Shown here in pieces: positions 34,977 to 44,162 of a stretch of 64,000 nucleotides of DNA. The translations under genes and the position numbers were made by a program. How positions within the stretch are numbered: position 1 is the first letter of the stretch; each line of letters opens with the position of its first letter. Under the pieces are notes generated by a model that worked only from the letters and a program-made list of their open reading frames with translations, did no database searches and was not told the DNA's origin. The DNA comes from Peptostreptococcus porci (lineage in GTDB: Bacteria > Bacillota > Clostridia > Peptostreptococcales > Peptostreptococcaceae). Where the stretch lies: NCBI RefSeq assembly GCF_009695815.1, contig NZ_VUNE01000001.1, positions 620,001 through 684,000 of the forward strand. Reading direction: 5' to 3'.

Positions 34977-35167
34977 CTATTCACTTCCAATTCATATTTT
35001 TCTTATTTTAAAAATAATTATACTTTCAATACCTAAATTGTAGCTTAAAGAGAAAAAATAGACATGAATAAAAAAATTAAAAAATTTTGAGGTTTTCGAT
35101 TATGTTTTTGTGGAAAAGGTGAAGGATTTGGTATAAGCTTGCGAAAAAAAATTAATTGATTCAACCT

Positions 35168-35214
35168 ATATTGATATTTGAATAAACACACAATGCAAAG
35201 AAAAATATCAATAT
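35168..35214. repeat. 12-bp perfect inverted repeat
   Basis: ATATTGATATTT (35168-35179) and AAATATCAATAT (35203-35214) with a 23-base loop. No T-run follows on either side. Confidence 0.7.
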
Positions 35215-35255
35215 GCCAATACAAATTTACTCAATAGATAAATAATATGGCGAAA

Positions 35256-35320
35256 TATATCAAAATAATAAATAATATATATCTAAATAATAAATAAAAG
35301 TATATCAAAATGATAAATAA
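35256..35320. repeat. Three iteron-like 20-bp direct repeats
   Basis: TATATCWAAATRATAAATAA at 35256-35275, 35278-35297 and 35301-35320 with one base difference each. The spacing is 22 and 23 bp, about two helical turns, ending 15 bp before the -35 box of the downstream operon. Confidence 0.75.
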
Positions 35321-35335
35321 AGTAAATATTAAGTG

Positions 35336-35364
35336 TTGACATTGGATTTTTATCGTTGTATATT
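35336..35364 (+). promoter_or_regulatory. Promoter of the RepL-like/clpB operon
   Basis: TTGACA (35336-35341), 17-bp spacer, TATATT (35359-35364). No CIRCE or CtsR heptad repeats were found here. Confidence 0.7.
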
Positions 35365-35409
35365 ATTGACAAACGAAAGATGTTTTAAAAAGAGTATGAG
35401 GTGATACAG

Positions 35410-35829
35410 ATGTTTGAAATAAAGGAAAATTCAAGACGAAAAGATAATGCAGATTTTACCGAAAGTAGGGTAATGGACAGCAGAAAAAGCATAGATAGAT
35501 TTATAAACATTTCACCACAAAATTATATAAAAGCACTTGAAAATTCAATGCCAAAAAAATCTATGATTCCGATTGTATTGATCAGTATTATGGATAGAGA
35601 TAACAGGATTAATATGACATTAGATGAACTGTCAGAACTTCTTCAATATCCAAAGACAGGTTTGTCGGTAATCTTCGGGGAGTATAAAAGAAGAGATTTT
35701 TTGCGAAAAATAAGGAATGGTGTATATATGATAAATCCATTAATTTCATATAAGGGATCAAAATATGAGAGAGATAAGCTGGTGTATAGTTATAATCAAA
35801 TAAAGAATGGGAATGGTGGTTTGAAATGA
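35410..35829 (+). CDS. Winged-helix protein resembling plasmid RepL
   Basis: A 139-residue DNA-binding-type protein. Residues about 35-125 follow the pattern of the winged-helix domain of Firmicute plasmid replication/maintenance proteins (RepL-like): RFINISPQNYIKAL, a helical stretch ending LISIMDRDNRINMTLDEL, a recognition-helix region (ELLQYPKTGLSVIFGEYK), then the wing GVYMINPLISYKG. The match is by eye. It is chromosomal here and heads an operon with an unknown gene and clpB, downstream of iteron-like repeats, so it could be a transcription factor derived from a Rep protein. ATG at 35410 follows GAGGTG; the GTG at 35401 is part of that RBS. Confidence 0.55.
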   Translation: MFEIKENSRRKDNADFTESRVMDSRKSIDRFINISPQNYIKALENSMPKKSMIPIVLISIMDRDNRINMTLDELSELLQYPKTGLSVIFGEYKRRDFLRKIRNGVYMINPLISYKGSKYERDKLVYSYNQIKNGNGGLK

Positions 35830-36422
35830 ACTTGAGTATTGATAGAGAAGTTATGAGATGGTTTGACTCTTTATTTCAAAGTCAAAATGACGTGATTAGC
35901 ATAAATAATTTTATATGCAAATTGGATGATTACGATAAAAGTATGATTGGCGGAAAAGTAATATCATTGGGTAAGTACTCTACAAACTATTGGAAGCTGG
36001 AGTTTAACATATCTGATTCATATTTACTGAGATTGAAAAAAAATATTCACCCATTATTTAATGAGTATATTTATGAGGAGCTTACACTTTATAATGACGA
36101 TAATATGTTTACGACAATAAATAGATTTGTGATTAGAGTTTTTAATATTGTAGCAGATTATGAATATGATGTCAGAGAAGGTGCTTATTATATCAACTAT
36201 AATAGGTATTTTGTAGATATATGCAGGGGGATTAGTCATGGCGATGTGATAAAACTAGATTATGATGTTTTGATGCTTGTAAACAGTGATAACAATATAG
36301 TTTTTTTTAATGATGAAAATACAATCAAATTAAATCTAAGATTTGACACCGAAATGGGCGAGGATATACTCGACAGCTTGTTAGATCTTAGAAAATCGAT
36401 AATAACAAGTAAGATTTATTAG
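35826..36422 (+). CDS. Unknown acidic protein in the clpB operon
   Basis: A 198-residue protein not recognised as any family. It is rich in Asp, Asn and Tyr, with no signal peptide or membrane segment, so it should be soluble and cytoplasmic. Predicted mixed alpha/beta: an N-terminal helical part (REVMRWFDSLF) and several beta-like stretches (KLDYDVLMLVNSDNNIVFF). Its ATG overlaps the stop of the RepL-like gene (ATGA) and it ends 17 bases before clpB, so all three are translationally close. The context suggests a role tied to the winged-helix protein or to ClpB, but nothing in the sequence proves it. Confidence 0.65.
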   Translation: MNLSIDREVMRWFDSLFQSQNDVISINNFICKLDDYDKSMIGGKVISLGKYSTNYWKLEFNISDSYLLRLKKNIHPLFNEYIYEELTLYNDDNMFTTINRFVIRVFNIVADYEYDVREGAYYINYNRYFVDICRGISHGDVIKLDYDVLMLVNSDNNIVFFNDENTIKLNLRFDTEMGEDILDSLLDLRKSIITSKIY

Positions 36423-36439
36423 GAAGGATGTGGAAGATT

Positions 36440-39046
36440 ATGAACGCAGAAAAAATGACATTAAGAGTACAAAATGCACTAAACGACGCTTTTTCGGAAG
36501 CCGTTAAAAATAATAATCAGCAAGTAGATTCAATTCATTTGGTATATTCTTTGATTAATCAAGAGGATGGTCTTATTTCGAGTATTCTTGAAAAAATGAA
36601 TATCAAAACAGAATCAATTCTTGGAGCCTTAAAAAATGAGCTAAATAAGCTCCCTAGAGTAACTGGAGAAGGTGTAAATTCTCAGGGAATAACAGCTACT
36701 AGAAAAATTAATGATATTTTGGTAAGGGCAGAGAGTATATCCGTTGATTTTAATGATTCATACATAAGTGTTGAACACCTAATGCTTGCGATATTCGATG
36801 TGGAAAAAAATACAAATATATCGAAAATATTTGCTCAATACAATCTAGATAAAACTAAATTTTTGGAAGTATTAAGAGAGGTGAGAGGTAATCAGAGAGT
36901 AGACACTCAGGATCCCGAGGGTACTTATGATGCATTATCAAAGTATGGGATTGATCTTGTGAAATTGGCTCGTGATAATAAGTTGGATCCAGTTATTGGT
37001 AGAGATGAAGAGATAAGAAGAACGATAAGAATACTATCAAGAAGAACTAAAAACAATCCTGTTCTTATCGGTGAGCCAGGTGTTGGTAAGACAGCTATAG
37101 TTGAGGGTTTGGCTCAACGAATTGTAAAGGGAGATGTTCCTGAGGGTCTGAAAAATAAGACAATTTACTCACTTGATATGGGAGCATTGATTGCTGGTGC
37201 AAAGTATAGAGGTGAGTTCGAGGAAAGACTTAAAGCAGTGTTGAAGGAAGTTACAAGCTCAGATGGCAAAATAATTCTTTTTATTGATGAAATACATAAT
37301 ATAGTTGGTGCTGGTAAGACAGAAGGCTCTATGGATGCAGGTAATCTAATAAAGCCTATTCTTGCAAGAGGTGAACTAAACTGTATAGGTGCTACGACAT
37401 TTGATGAATATAGAAAGTATATAGAGAAAGATAAGGCGCTTGAAAGAAGATTTCAGCCAGTAATTGTCGATGAACCTTCAGTTGAAGATACGATTTCAAT
37501 TCTTAGAGGATTAAAGGAGAGATTTGAAATTCATCATGGTATAAAGATACATGATAATGCAATAGTTGCTGCTGCGAAGCTTTCTGATAGATATATTCAA
37601 GATAGGTTTTTGCCGGATAAGGCCATTGATCTGATTGACGAAGCTGGTGCAATGATCAGGAGTGAGATTGATTCACTTCCTACTGAGCTAGATGATGTCA
37701 GAAGAAAAATGTTTACACTTGAAACAGAAAGGGAAGCTCTGTTGAAGGAAGATGATGAAAAGTCAAAAAATAGGCTGTTAGAGCTTGAGAGCGAGCTTGC
37801 TAATTTAAGAGAAGAAAATGATTCATTGACATCTAGATATGAGGTGGAAAAGAGTAAAATAATGGATTTGAAATCTTTAAAGCAGAAATTAGATGATGCA
37901 AGGTCTAAGGTTGAAAGATATGAAAGAGAATATGACTTCAATAAAGCTGCAGAAGTAAAATATGGAGAGATACCAAATCTAGAGGCGCAAATTCGAAAAC
38001 ACGAAGAGGAATACTCTAGGCAAGCAGAAAACATACTACTGAAGGAGGATGTTACTGAGGATGAAATAGCAGAGATAATTTCAAAATGGACTGGAATACC
38101 AATCACAAAGCTGGTGGAGTCTGAGAAAGAAAAGCTAATAAATCTAGAGTCAATTCTTCACAGGAGAGTAGTTGGGCAGGACGAGGCTGTTAAAGCTGTT
38201 TCGGATGCTATTATAAGATCTCGTGCTGGATTGAGTGACCCAAAGAAGCCAGTTGGTTCATTTATTTTCTTAGGTCCTACAGGTGTAGGAAAAACTGAGC
38301 TGGCAAAAACTTTGGCTAGAGAATTATTCGACAGCGAGGATGCGATAGTAAGGATAGATATGTCTGAATATATGGAAAAGCATAGTGTATCAAGGTTGGT
38401 TGGACCGCCTCCAGGTTATGTTGGATATGAAGAAGGTGGGCAGTTGACTGAAGCAGTTAGGAGAAAGCCATATTCGGTAATCCTTTTCGATGAAATAGAA
38501 AAAGCACATGATGATGTTTTTAATATATTCCTACAAATTTTGGACGATGGTAGATTAACAGATAACAAAGGTAAAACAGTTGACTTCAAGAATACTCTGA
38601 TAATTATGACATCAAATATCGGTAGTCATCTGCTTTTGGAGCAACAAAGAAACGAAAATGATGCCATAGATGTTAATGAAGCGGTTTTAAACATAATGAG
38701 ATCAAGATTTAAGCCTGAGTTTCTAAATAGAGTCGACGACATAATAATGTTTAAACCTTTGGAAAAGGAAGAGATAAAGAACATTATTGACATATTCCTT
38801 GATGATTTGAGAAATAGATTGGCAGATAGGGATATTGAGTTGAATATTACTGATGGTGCAAAAGATTATATTGTCGAAGTTGGTTATGACCCTGTATATG
38901 GTGCAAGACCACTAAAAAGATACATAAATAATAGTATCGAAACGCAAATAGCAAAAAAAATAGTATTGGGATATTTTGAAAATGGAGATGCTATTTTAAT
39001 AGACAACCATGATGGAGAATTAATTATTAACAAGAAATGCAAATAA
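36440..39046 (+). CDS. clpB: Chaperone ClpB (disaggregase)
   Basis: Hexameric AAA+ machine that pulls proteins out of aggregates with DnaK. The 868-residue protein has the double Clp N-domain (1-150), NBD1 with [13 protein letters not shown] (about 211), the long coiled-coil middle domain (about 410-535), NBD2 with [13 protein letters not shown] (about 612) and the C-terminal domain with [14 protein letters not shown]. The middle domain length distinguishes ClpB from ClpC and ClpA. The ATG at 36440 gives the usual [11 protein letters not shown] start; the ATG at 36428 would overlap the GGAAGG RBS. Unlike classical heat-shock clpB it lacks a visible CIRCE or CtsR site. Confidence 0.97.
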   Translation: MNAEKMTLRVQNALNDAFSEAVKNNNQQVDSIHLVYSLINQEDGLISSILEKMNIKTESILGALKNELNKLPRVTGEGVNSQGITATRKINDILVRAESISVDFNDSYISVEHLMLAIFDVEKNTNISKIFAQYNLDKTKFLEVLREVRGNQRVDTQDPEGTYDALSKYGIDLVKLARDNKLDPVIGRDEEIRRTIRILSRRTKNNPVLIGEPGVGKTAIVEGLAQRIVKGDVPEGLKNKTIYSLDMGALIAGAKYRGEFEERLKAVLKEVTSSDGKIILFIDEIHNIVGAGKTEGSMDAGNLIKPILARGELNCIGATTFDEYRKYIEKDKALERRFQPVIVDEPSVEDTISILRGLKERFEIHHGIKIHDNAIVAAAKLSDRYIQDRFLPDKAIDLIDEAGAMIRSEIDSLPTELDDVRRKMFTLETEREALLKEDDEKSKNRLLELESELANLREENDSLTSRYEVEKSKIMDLKSLKQKLDDARSKVERYEREYDFNKAAEVKYGEIPNLEAQIRKHEEEYSRQAENILLKEDVTEDEIAEIISKWTGIPITKLVESEKEKLINLESILHRRVVGQDEAVKAVSDAIIRSRAGLSDPKKPVGSFIFLGPTGVGKTELAKTLARELFDSEDAIVRIDMSEYMEKHSVSRLVGPPPGYVGYEEGGQLTEAVRRKPYSVILFDEIEKAHDDVFNIFLQILDDGRLTDNKGKTVDFKNTLIIMTSNIGSHLLLEQQRNENDAIDVNEAVLNIMRSRFKPEFLNRVDDIIMFKPLEKEEIKNIIDIFLDDLRNRLADRDIELNITDGAKDYIVEVGYDPVYGARPLKRYINNSIETQIAKKIVLGYFENGDAILIDNHDGELIINKKCK

Positions 39047-39093
39047 AAATAAGATTATTGCTCTAAATCTTTACAATTTGATTAATAATTTAA

Positions 39094-39147
39094 AAAATAG
39101 AGGTATTTTAGTAACAAAACTATTATATCTCTATTTTATTGTTTTTT
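39094..39147 (+). terminator. Intrinsic terminator after clpB
   Basis: AAAATAGAG (39094-39102) pairs with CTCTATTTT (39129-39137), then ATTGTTTTTT. Confidence 0.7.
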
Positions 39148-39169
39148 GAAAATGGTTTTTCAAAAAAAC
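39141..39169. repeat. Inverted repeat after clpB
   Basis: GTTTTTTGAAAA and TTTTTCAAAAAAAC around a TGG centre, nearly perfect, overlapping the T-run of the terminator. Its mRNA form would be a weak A/U hairpin. Confidence 0.55.
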
Positions 39170-39263
39170 ACCGAAAATAAGAAATAATAAAACGTTTTCT
39201 TAATTTGTTGCAGTTTTATTAACAAATTGCGAAACTAATAAAATTAGGAATATAAAGAATTGT

Positions 39264-39292
39264 TTGACATTACAGATAATTAAATGTATACT
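39264..39292 (+). promoter_or_regulatory. Promoter of brnQ
   Basis: TTGACA (39264-39269), 17-bp spacer, TATACT (39287-39292). The leader is only about 38 nt, so no T-box fits. Confidence 0.75.
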
Positions 39293-39336
39293 AAAAGAGA
39301 AATAATTAATTATTTAATTTAAGAGGAGGAAAAATA

Positions 39337-40638
39337 ATGAAGGTTAAATTTAAAGACTCATTAGTAATCGGTTTTGCGTTATTCGCAATGTTCTTCGGAG
39401 CAGGTAACTTGATCTTCCCACCATTACTTGGTGTAGTTTCAGGTACTAAGTGGTTTACATCGTTTGCTGCATTCCTATTTGCTGATGGTGGTTTGGCATT
39501 GCTTGGTGTTATTGCTCTTACTAGAACTGATGGTGACATGGAAGCATTATTTACAAGAGCGGGGAGATTTATCGGTGTCCTAATCGGTAGTTTAATGATT
39601 TTATGTATCGGACCATTCCTTGCAATTCCGAGAACTGCAGCTACTACTTACGAAATAGGTATTAAGCCTACAATAGGAACAGGTTTAAGCCCAATCATTT
39701 TTGCAATTATATTCTTCGCTATAGTACTAGTTCTTACAATAAAGCCATCAAAGGTTGTTGATATAGTTGGTGCATTTCTGACTCCTGCACTTTTGATATG
39801 TTTGGCTGTATTGATTATTAAGGGTGTTGTAAGTCCTCTTGGACAGCCTTTGGAAAGAACTTTGGTTGATAATTTGGCTGTTAATGGTATCAATGAAGGA
39901 TATCAGACAATGGATGCCATGGCTTCATGTATATTTGCTGGAATCGTAATAAGCTCTATTAGACAAAAAGGATATACAGAAAGAAAAGTAATGGTTAAGG
40001 CTACAATAGTTGCAGGTATAGTTGCTGTTATAGGTATGGCATTTGTATACGGTGGATTGACTTACCTTGGAGCAACAGTATCTCCTATATATGACAATAC
40101 TGTGGAAAGAACAGCATTGATAGTTTCAATTACAGAAGGTATCCTTGGTGGAACTGGTAAGGTTATACTTGCGATAATTGTTGCACTTGCTTGTTTGACA
40201 ACAGCTATTGGACTATCTTCATCTTGTGGAAATTACTTCAGCCAGTTGACAAAAGGAAAATTAAAATATGAAGTAATCGTAGTTGTTGTTTGTGTATTTT
40301 CAGCAGTTGTATCAAACTTTGGTGTTGATAAGATAATCGCAATTGCAGCTCCAATTCTTGGTATGATTTATCCAGCGGTTGTTGCATTTATCTTCCTTGG
40401 AATGATTAATGACAAAATTAAGAATAATAATGTGTTTAAGTGTGCAATATGGGTTGCTGTTATACTAGGTGTGTTACATACACTTCCTGGAATCAAGGCT
40501 TTCGCAAACGTGACAGCTTTAGCTAATTTTGCTGCTACACTTGATAAGCTACCAGGTGGTAATATTGGATTCTTCTGGGCAATACCTGTTTTGATTGCAG
40601 GAATAATTGGTAGATTTATACCATCAAAGAACGCCTAA
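39337..40638 (+). CDS. brnQ: Branched-chain amino acid transport system II carrier protein
   Basis: Sodium-coupled importer of leucine, isoleucine and valine (LIV-II). The 433-residue membrane protein has about 12 hydrophobic segments and the family opening GFALFAMFFGAGNLIFPP, plus SSCGNYFSQL near the ninth segment. Length is normal. RBS AGGAGG precedes the ATG. It is monocistronic with a consensus promoter and its own terminator. Codon use looks like that of highly expressed neighbours such as tsf. Confidence 0.96.
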   Translation: MKVKFKDSLVIGFALFAMFFGAGNLIFPPLLGVVSGTKWFTSFAAFLFADGGLALLGVIALTRTDGDMEALFTRAGRFIGVLIGSLMILCIGPFLAIPRTAATTYEIGIKPTIGTGLSPIIFAIIFFAIVLVLTIKPSKVVDIVGAFLTPALLICLAVLIIKGVVSPLGQPLERTLVDNLAVNGINEGYQTMDAMASCIFAGIVISSIRQKGYTERKVMVKATIVAGIVAVIGMAFVYGGLTYLGATVSPIYDNTVERTALIVSITEGILGGTGKVILAIIVALACLTTAIGLSSSCGNYFSQLTKGKLKYEVIVVVVCVFSAVVSNFGVDKIIAIAAPILGMIYPAVVAFIFLGMINDKIKNNNVFKCAIWVAVILGVLHTLPGIKAFANVTALANFAATLDKLPGGNIGFFWAIPVLIAGIIGRFIPSKNA

Positions 40639-40662
40639 TAATTACAATTAGAAAATATTTTT

Positions 40663-40703
40663 GAGGCAGATTCTATTATAAAAATAGATTCTGTCTCTTT
40701 TTT
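40663..40703 (+). terminator. Intrinsic terminator after brnQ
   Basis: GAGGCAGATTCTA (40663-40675) pairs with TAGATTCTGTCTC (40685-40697) with one G-U and one mismatch, then TTTTTT. Confidence 0.75.
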
Positions 40704-40817
40704 ATAGAAAATTATATTTTAAATCTCTTATGGTGTGGTATACAGATACTACTGTTTGATGGCATAAATTTCTATAAATTGCCTTATAATGAAGAATATT
40801 GTAGGAGAACCTATTTT

Positions 40818-40856
40818 ATGATAGAATTAATTGAACATAAAAATGTGATCAGATAG
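40818..40856 (+). CDS. Possible 12-codon leader ORF upstream of prmA
   Basis: ATG at 40818 preceded by GTAGGAG (40801-40807, spacing 10), encoding MIELIEHKNVIR and a TAG at 40854. It ends 18 bases before the prmA ATG, with the prmA RBS between. It may be a leader peptide or chance; no regulatory codon pattern is evident. Confidence 0.25.
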   Translation: MIELIEHKNVIR

Positions 40857-40874
40857 TTTACAGAGGAGAAATTT

Positions 40875-41819
40875 ATGAGTAATAATTGGGTGGAAATAAA
40901 GATAAAAACAACTACAGAGGCAGTAGAGGCAATAACAAATATTCTTTTTGAAAATGGGGCACAGGGGGCAATGATTGAAGATCCAAAGGATTTTTTATTT
41001 CAAAAGGCTCATGAGTACGATTGGGATTATATTGAGGAAGATGTTTTTAATACTGATGATGAAAATGTGTATATAAAAACATATATTTCAGAAGAAAATG
41101 ATGTGGTTACTTTTATTGAATCGATAAAAATTAGAATATCTGAGCTGAGAAATTTTGGAATAGATATTGGTGCAGGCGAGATTTTTACAGACAATGTAAA
41201 TGAAGAGGACTGGGCGAATAATTGGAAAAAGTACTACAAGCCTACCAAAATAGGAGATAGAATAGTAATAAAGCCGGAATGGGAAGAATATTGCCCATCT
41301 GAGGGTGATTTGGTTATTCATATGGATCCAGGTATGGCGTTTGGAACTGGTAATCATGAAACAACAAGTATGTGTATTGAAAATTTGGAAAAATACGTTT
41401 CGGAAAAATCGACGGTATTCGACATAGGATGTGGAAGTGGAATTCTTGGAATAGTAGCATCAAAACTAGGTGCCAAAAAGGTTGTCGGGATTGACATTGA
41501 TGAAATGGCTGTAAAAGTAGCAAATGAAAATATTCAGAAAAACAATGTGCAGGATATTATGACAGCAATAGCTGGTAATATGACAGATAAAATTGAAGAA
41601 GGTGCGAAAGCAGATATTGTTGTCGCAAATATTATTGCAGACATAATAATGAAGATGTCAGGAGATGTCAGAAAATTGTTGAAAGATGACGGGATTTTTA
41701 TTTCATCAGGCATTATTTTGGCAAAGGTAGATGAAGTATTGGAAAATTTGAAGGACAATGGATTTGAAGTTGTGGATGTTATCAAAAAAGGCGAATGGTC
41801 TTGTGTAATTGCCAAGTAA
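40875..41819 (+). CDS. prmA: Ribosomal protein L11 methyltransferase
   Basis: Trimethylates lysines of ribosomal protein L11 using S-adenosylmethionine. The 314-residue protein has an N-terminal L11-recognition ferredoxin-like domain (1-115) and a Rossmann methyltransferase domain with IHMDPGMAFGTGNHETT and the SAM loop VFDIGCGSGILGI (about 181), then VVANIIADI. Length is normal. RBS GAGGAG precedes the ATG. It is followed after 10 bases by rsmE, as in most Firmicutes. Confidence 0.97.
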   Translation: MSNNWVEIKIKTTTEAVEAITNILFENGAQGAMIEDPKDFLFQKAHEYDWDYIEEDVFNTDDENVYIKTYISEENDVVTFIESIKIRISELRNFGIDIGAGEIFTDNVNEEDWANNWKKYYKPTKIGDRIVIKPEWEEYCPSEGDLVIHMDPGMAFGTGNHETTSMCIENLEKYVSEKSTVFDIGCGSGILGIVASKLGAKKVVGIDIDEMAVKVANENIQKNNVQDIMTAIAGNMTDKIEEGAKADIVVANIIADIIMKMSGDVRKLLKDDGIFISSGIILAKVDEVLENLKDNGFEVVDVIKKGEWSCVIAK

Positions 41820-41829
41820 CGGAGATATT

Positions 41830-42618
41830 ATGGATAGATTTTTTGTGAAAAAGGAATGGATAGATTTTGAAAATAATTCAATGACAATAATAGGTGAGGA
41901 TGTAAAACATATTTCAAAGGTCCTTAGATATAAGGTAGGAGATAGATTAGAAGTATGTGATGGAGCAGATAACGAGTTTATTTGTGAGATACTTGAAATT
42001 AACAAGGATAATATCTCGTTGGATATTGTAGAAAAGAATGAGCTTCGCAGAGAGAGCGATATTGAAATTAGGCTATATCAGGGTTTGCCCAAAAATACAA
42101 AGATGGAAATTATTTTACAGAAGCTTACTGAGAGCGGAGTTTCAGAGATAATTTTGGTTAATACGGATAGATCGGTGGTAAACATCGATGAAAAGAAGAG
42201 TGATAAGAAGCTTGAGAGATGGGAAAGGATTGTCTATGAATCAGCAAAGCAATGTAAAAGAGGAGTTATACCGAAATTGAAAGGGGTTATATCATTTAAG
42301 GATGCTCTAGAAGATATGAAAAATAATGACCTTAATATTTCTCCATACGAAGATGAAAACTCATCGGGAATAAAAGAGGTTTTGAGAAGTGATAATGTAT
42401 TAAGTGTTATTGAGAGCAAATTAGACCCTCATGTAAAGCCTAAAATCGGTATTTTTATCGGACCGGAGGGAGGATTTACCGAAAAGGAAAATCTTTTAAT
42501 TAGAGAGAATGGAGCGAAATCTGTAAAAATGGGACCTAGGATATTTAGGACTGAAACTGCGTCTATTGTTGCTACAGCCATCGTACAATACGAGTTTGGC
42601 GATTTGGGTAGAGTTTAG
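41830..42618 (+). CDS. rsmE: 16S rRNA (uracil1498-N3)-methyltransferase
   Basis: SPOUT-fold enzyme methylating U1498 of 16S rRNA in the decoding region. The 262-residue protein has an N-terminal PUA-like domain (HISKVLRYKVGDRLEVCDG) and the C-terminal trefoil-knot motifs KLTESGVSEI, CKRGVIPKL, FIGPEGGFTEKE and LGxRIxRTETA-type KMGPRIFRTETA. The ATG at 41830 follows GGAG; a TTG at 41809 lies inside prmA and is rejected. It sits between prmA and mtaB in the conserved order. Confidence 0.95.
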   Translation: MDRFFVKKEWIDFENNSMTIIGEDVKHISKVLRYKVGDRLEVCDGADNEFICEILEINKDNISLDIVEKNELRRESDIEIRLYQGLPKNTKMEIILQKLTESGVSEIILVNTDRSVVNIDEKKSDKKLERWERIVYESAKQCKRGVIPKLKGVISFKDALEDMKNNDLNISPYEDENSSGIKEVLRSDNVLSVIESKLDPHVKPKIGIFIGPEGGFTEKENLLIRENGAKSVKMGPRIFRTETASIVATAIVQYEFGDLGRV

Positions 42619-42648
42619 AAATAAAAATTGTTATTAGGAGGAAATATA

Positions 42649-43953
42649 TTGAAAAAAGTTGCGTTTTACACTTTGGGTTGCAAGGTGAATCAATACGAAA
42701 CTGAAGCGATGACAGAGCTATTTGAAAAAAATGGATATATAAGTGTCAATAGTGAAGAATACGCTGATGTATATGTTATAAATACATGCACGGTTACTCA
42801 TATGTCCGACAGAAAGTCGAGACAGTATATAAGAAGAATGAAAAAGAAAAATCCGAATGCAATAATTGCTGTAGTAGGATGTTATTCCCAAGTTTCTCCA
42901 GAGGAAATATTAGATATAGAAGAAGTTAATTTAGTGATGGGAACAAATGACAGAAAGGCGATTGTAGAAAATATCGGCAAGTTGACCGTCGATTCAAAGG
43001 TAAGTACTGTCGATGACATAATGAAAGTAAAAAATTTTGAATCGATTGAAATTAGCCAGACAAATGGAAGGACCAGGGCCTTTATCAAGATTCAAGATGG
43101 ATGCGATAGATATTGTACCTACTGCATAATACCGTATGCAAGAGGAAGAATAAGATCGAGAAAAATGGATGAAATAGTTGAAGAAATAGAGAATTTATCA
43201 AAAAATGGGTTCAAGGAGGTTGTCTTAACGGGAATCCATGTAGCATCCTATGGAAAAGATTTGAGAGATGGTAGTGACATATTGACAGTGTTGAAGGCTG
43301 TTCATAATATTGATGGAATAGAGAGGATAAGACTTAGCTCAGTAGAACCGAAATTATTTACCAATGAATTTATTTCCGAAATCTGTAGCATGGAAAAACT
43401 AGCCCCACATTTTCATCTTTCATTGCAAAGTGGAAGTGATGGAGTTTTGCAGAGAATGAACAGGAGATATAGTGCTGAAGAATATAAAAGAATCGTTGAA
43501 ATATTGAGAGATAGAATTTCAGATGTTTCGATAACAACTGATGTGATTGTCGGATTTCCTGGTGAGAGCAATGAGGAGTTTTTAGAGACTTTAGGATTTT
43601 TGAAGGAATTAAAATTGATGCATACTCATATTTTTAAATATTCTCCGAGAAAAGGTACACCTGCTTCTATAATGGAAAATCAGATTGATTCTCAAACCAA
43701 AAACTTTAGGAGTGGTGTATTGTTGAGCTTATGCACAAAAAATTTCAGACATTTTGTAGAAAAATTTAAAGATAGAGAATTGAGAATACTTGTCGAAGAA
43801 TTGGACAACGATGGATATTATGAAGGATTAACAGATAATTATATCAGAATAAAGGTAAAGTCAGAACACGACATAAGGGGAGAATTTGTCAACATAAGAA
43901 TATTAGACATTATGGATGATTACTGCATAGGCGAATTGATTTCCAAATATTAA
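42649..43953 (+). CDS. mtaB: tRNA (t6A37) methylthiotransferase MtaB
   Basis: Radical-SAM enzyme that converts t6A37 to ms2t6A in tRNAs reading ANN codons. The 434-residue protein has the UPF0004 N-terminal domain (TLGCKVNQYET, NTCTVTHMSDRKSRQ, VVGCYSQ) whose three Cys hold one Fe-S cluster, the radical-SAM motif DGCDRYCTYCIIPYARG (CxxxCxxC) and a C-terminal TRAM domain. The start is TTG at 42649, seven bases after AGGAGG (42636-42641); no ATG fits. Confidence 0.96.
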   Translation: MKKVAFYTLGCKVNQYETEAMTELFEKNGYISVNSEEYADVYVINTCTVTHMSDRKSRQYIRRMKKKNPNAIIAVVGCYSQVSPEEILDIEEVNLVMGTNDRKAIVENIGKLTVDSKVSTVDDIMKVKNFESIEISQTNGRTRAFIKIQDGCDRYCTYCIIPYARGRIRSRKMDEIVEEIENLSKNGFKEVVLTGIHVASYGKDLRDGSDILTVLKAVHNIDGIERIRLSSVEPKLFTNEFISEICSMEKLAPHFHLSLQSGSDGVLQRMNRRYSAEEYKRIVEILRDRISDVSITTDVIVGFPGESNEEFLETLGFLKELKLMHTHIFKYSPRKGTPASIMENQIDSQTKNFRSGVLLSLCTKNFRHFVEKFKDRELRILVEELDNDGYYEGLTDNYIRIKVKSEHDIRGEFVNIRILDIMDDYCIGELISKY

Positions 43954-44162
43954 CAAAAAATTCAAACAAAGAATTCGAACAAAGAAGTGAAATACTGACA
44001 ATAATTAAATTCTAAAAACAATTGAATATTAATAAAAACAAAAAATATTCACATATTTTAATAAAAAATTAATAAATATTAAGAAAATCTTTATTGTTTA
44101 CGTTTAATATATTAAATATAATATTAATTAGTTATTAACAAACAATCAAGGGGGATAATATT
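43954..44162. other. AT-rich spacer before the CPBP gene
   Basis: About 210 bp, almost entirely A/T, with a promoter at its end. No terminator hairpin for mtaB was evident. Confidence 0.4.
44094..44122 (+). promoter_or_regulatory. Promoter of the CPBP-type gene
   Basis: TTGTTT (44094-44099), 17-bp spacer, TATAAT (44117-44122). Confidence 0.5.

Larger units (their letters stand above)
34977..35409. other. Divergent intergenic region with hairpin and repeats
   Basis: About 430 bp between dxr and the RepL-like gene. It holds a 12-bp inverted repeat (35168-35214), three 20-bp direct repeats (35256-35320), a consensus promoter (35336-35364) and the RBS GAGGTG. The first 190 bp are AT-rich with nothing recognised apart from likely dxr promoter sequence. 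Confidence 0.6.

Noticed and set aside
35330-35409. CIRCE or CtsR operator for the clpB operon
   Set aside because: No TTAGCACTC/GAGTGCTAA pair and no tandem GGTCAAA-type heptads were found.
37597-38106. 169-codon minus-strand open frame inside clpB
   Set aside because: Ser-rich shadow of the ClpB coiled-coil region; no RBS.
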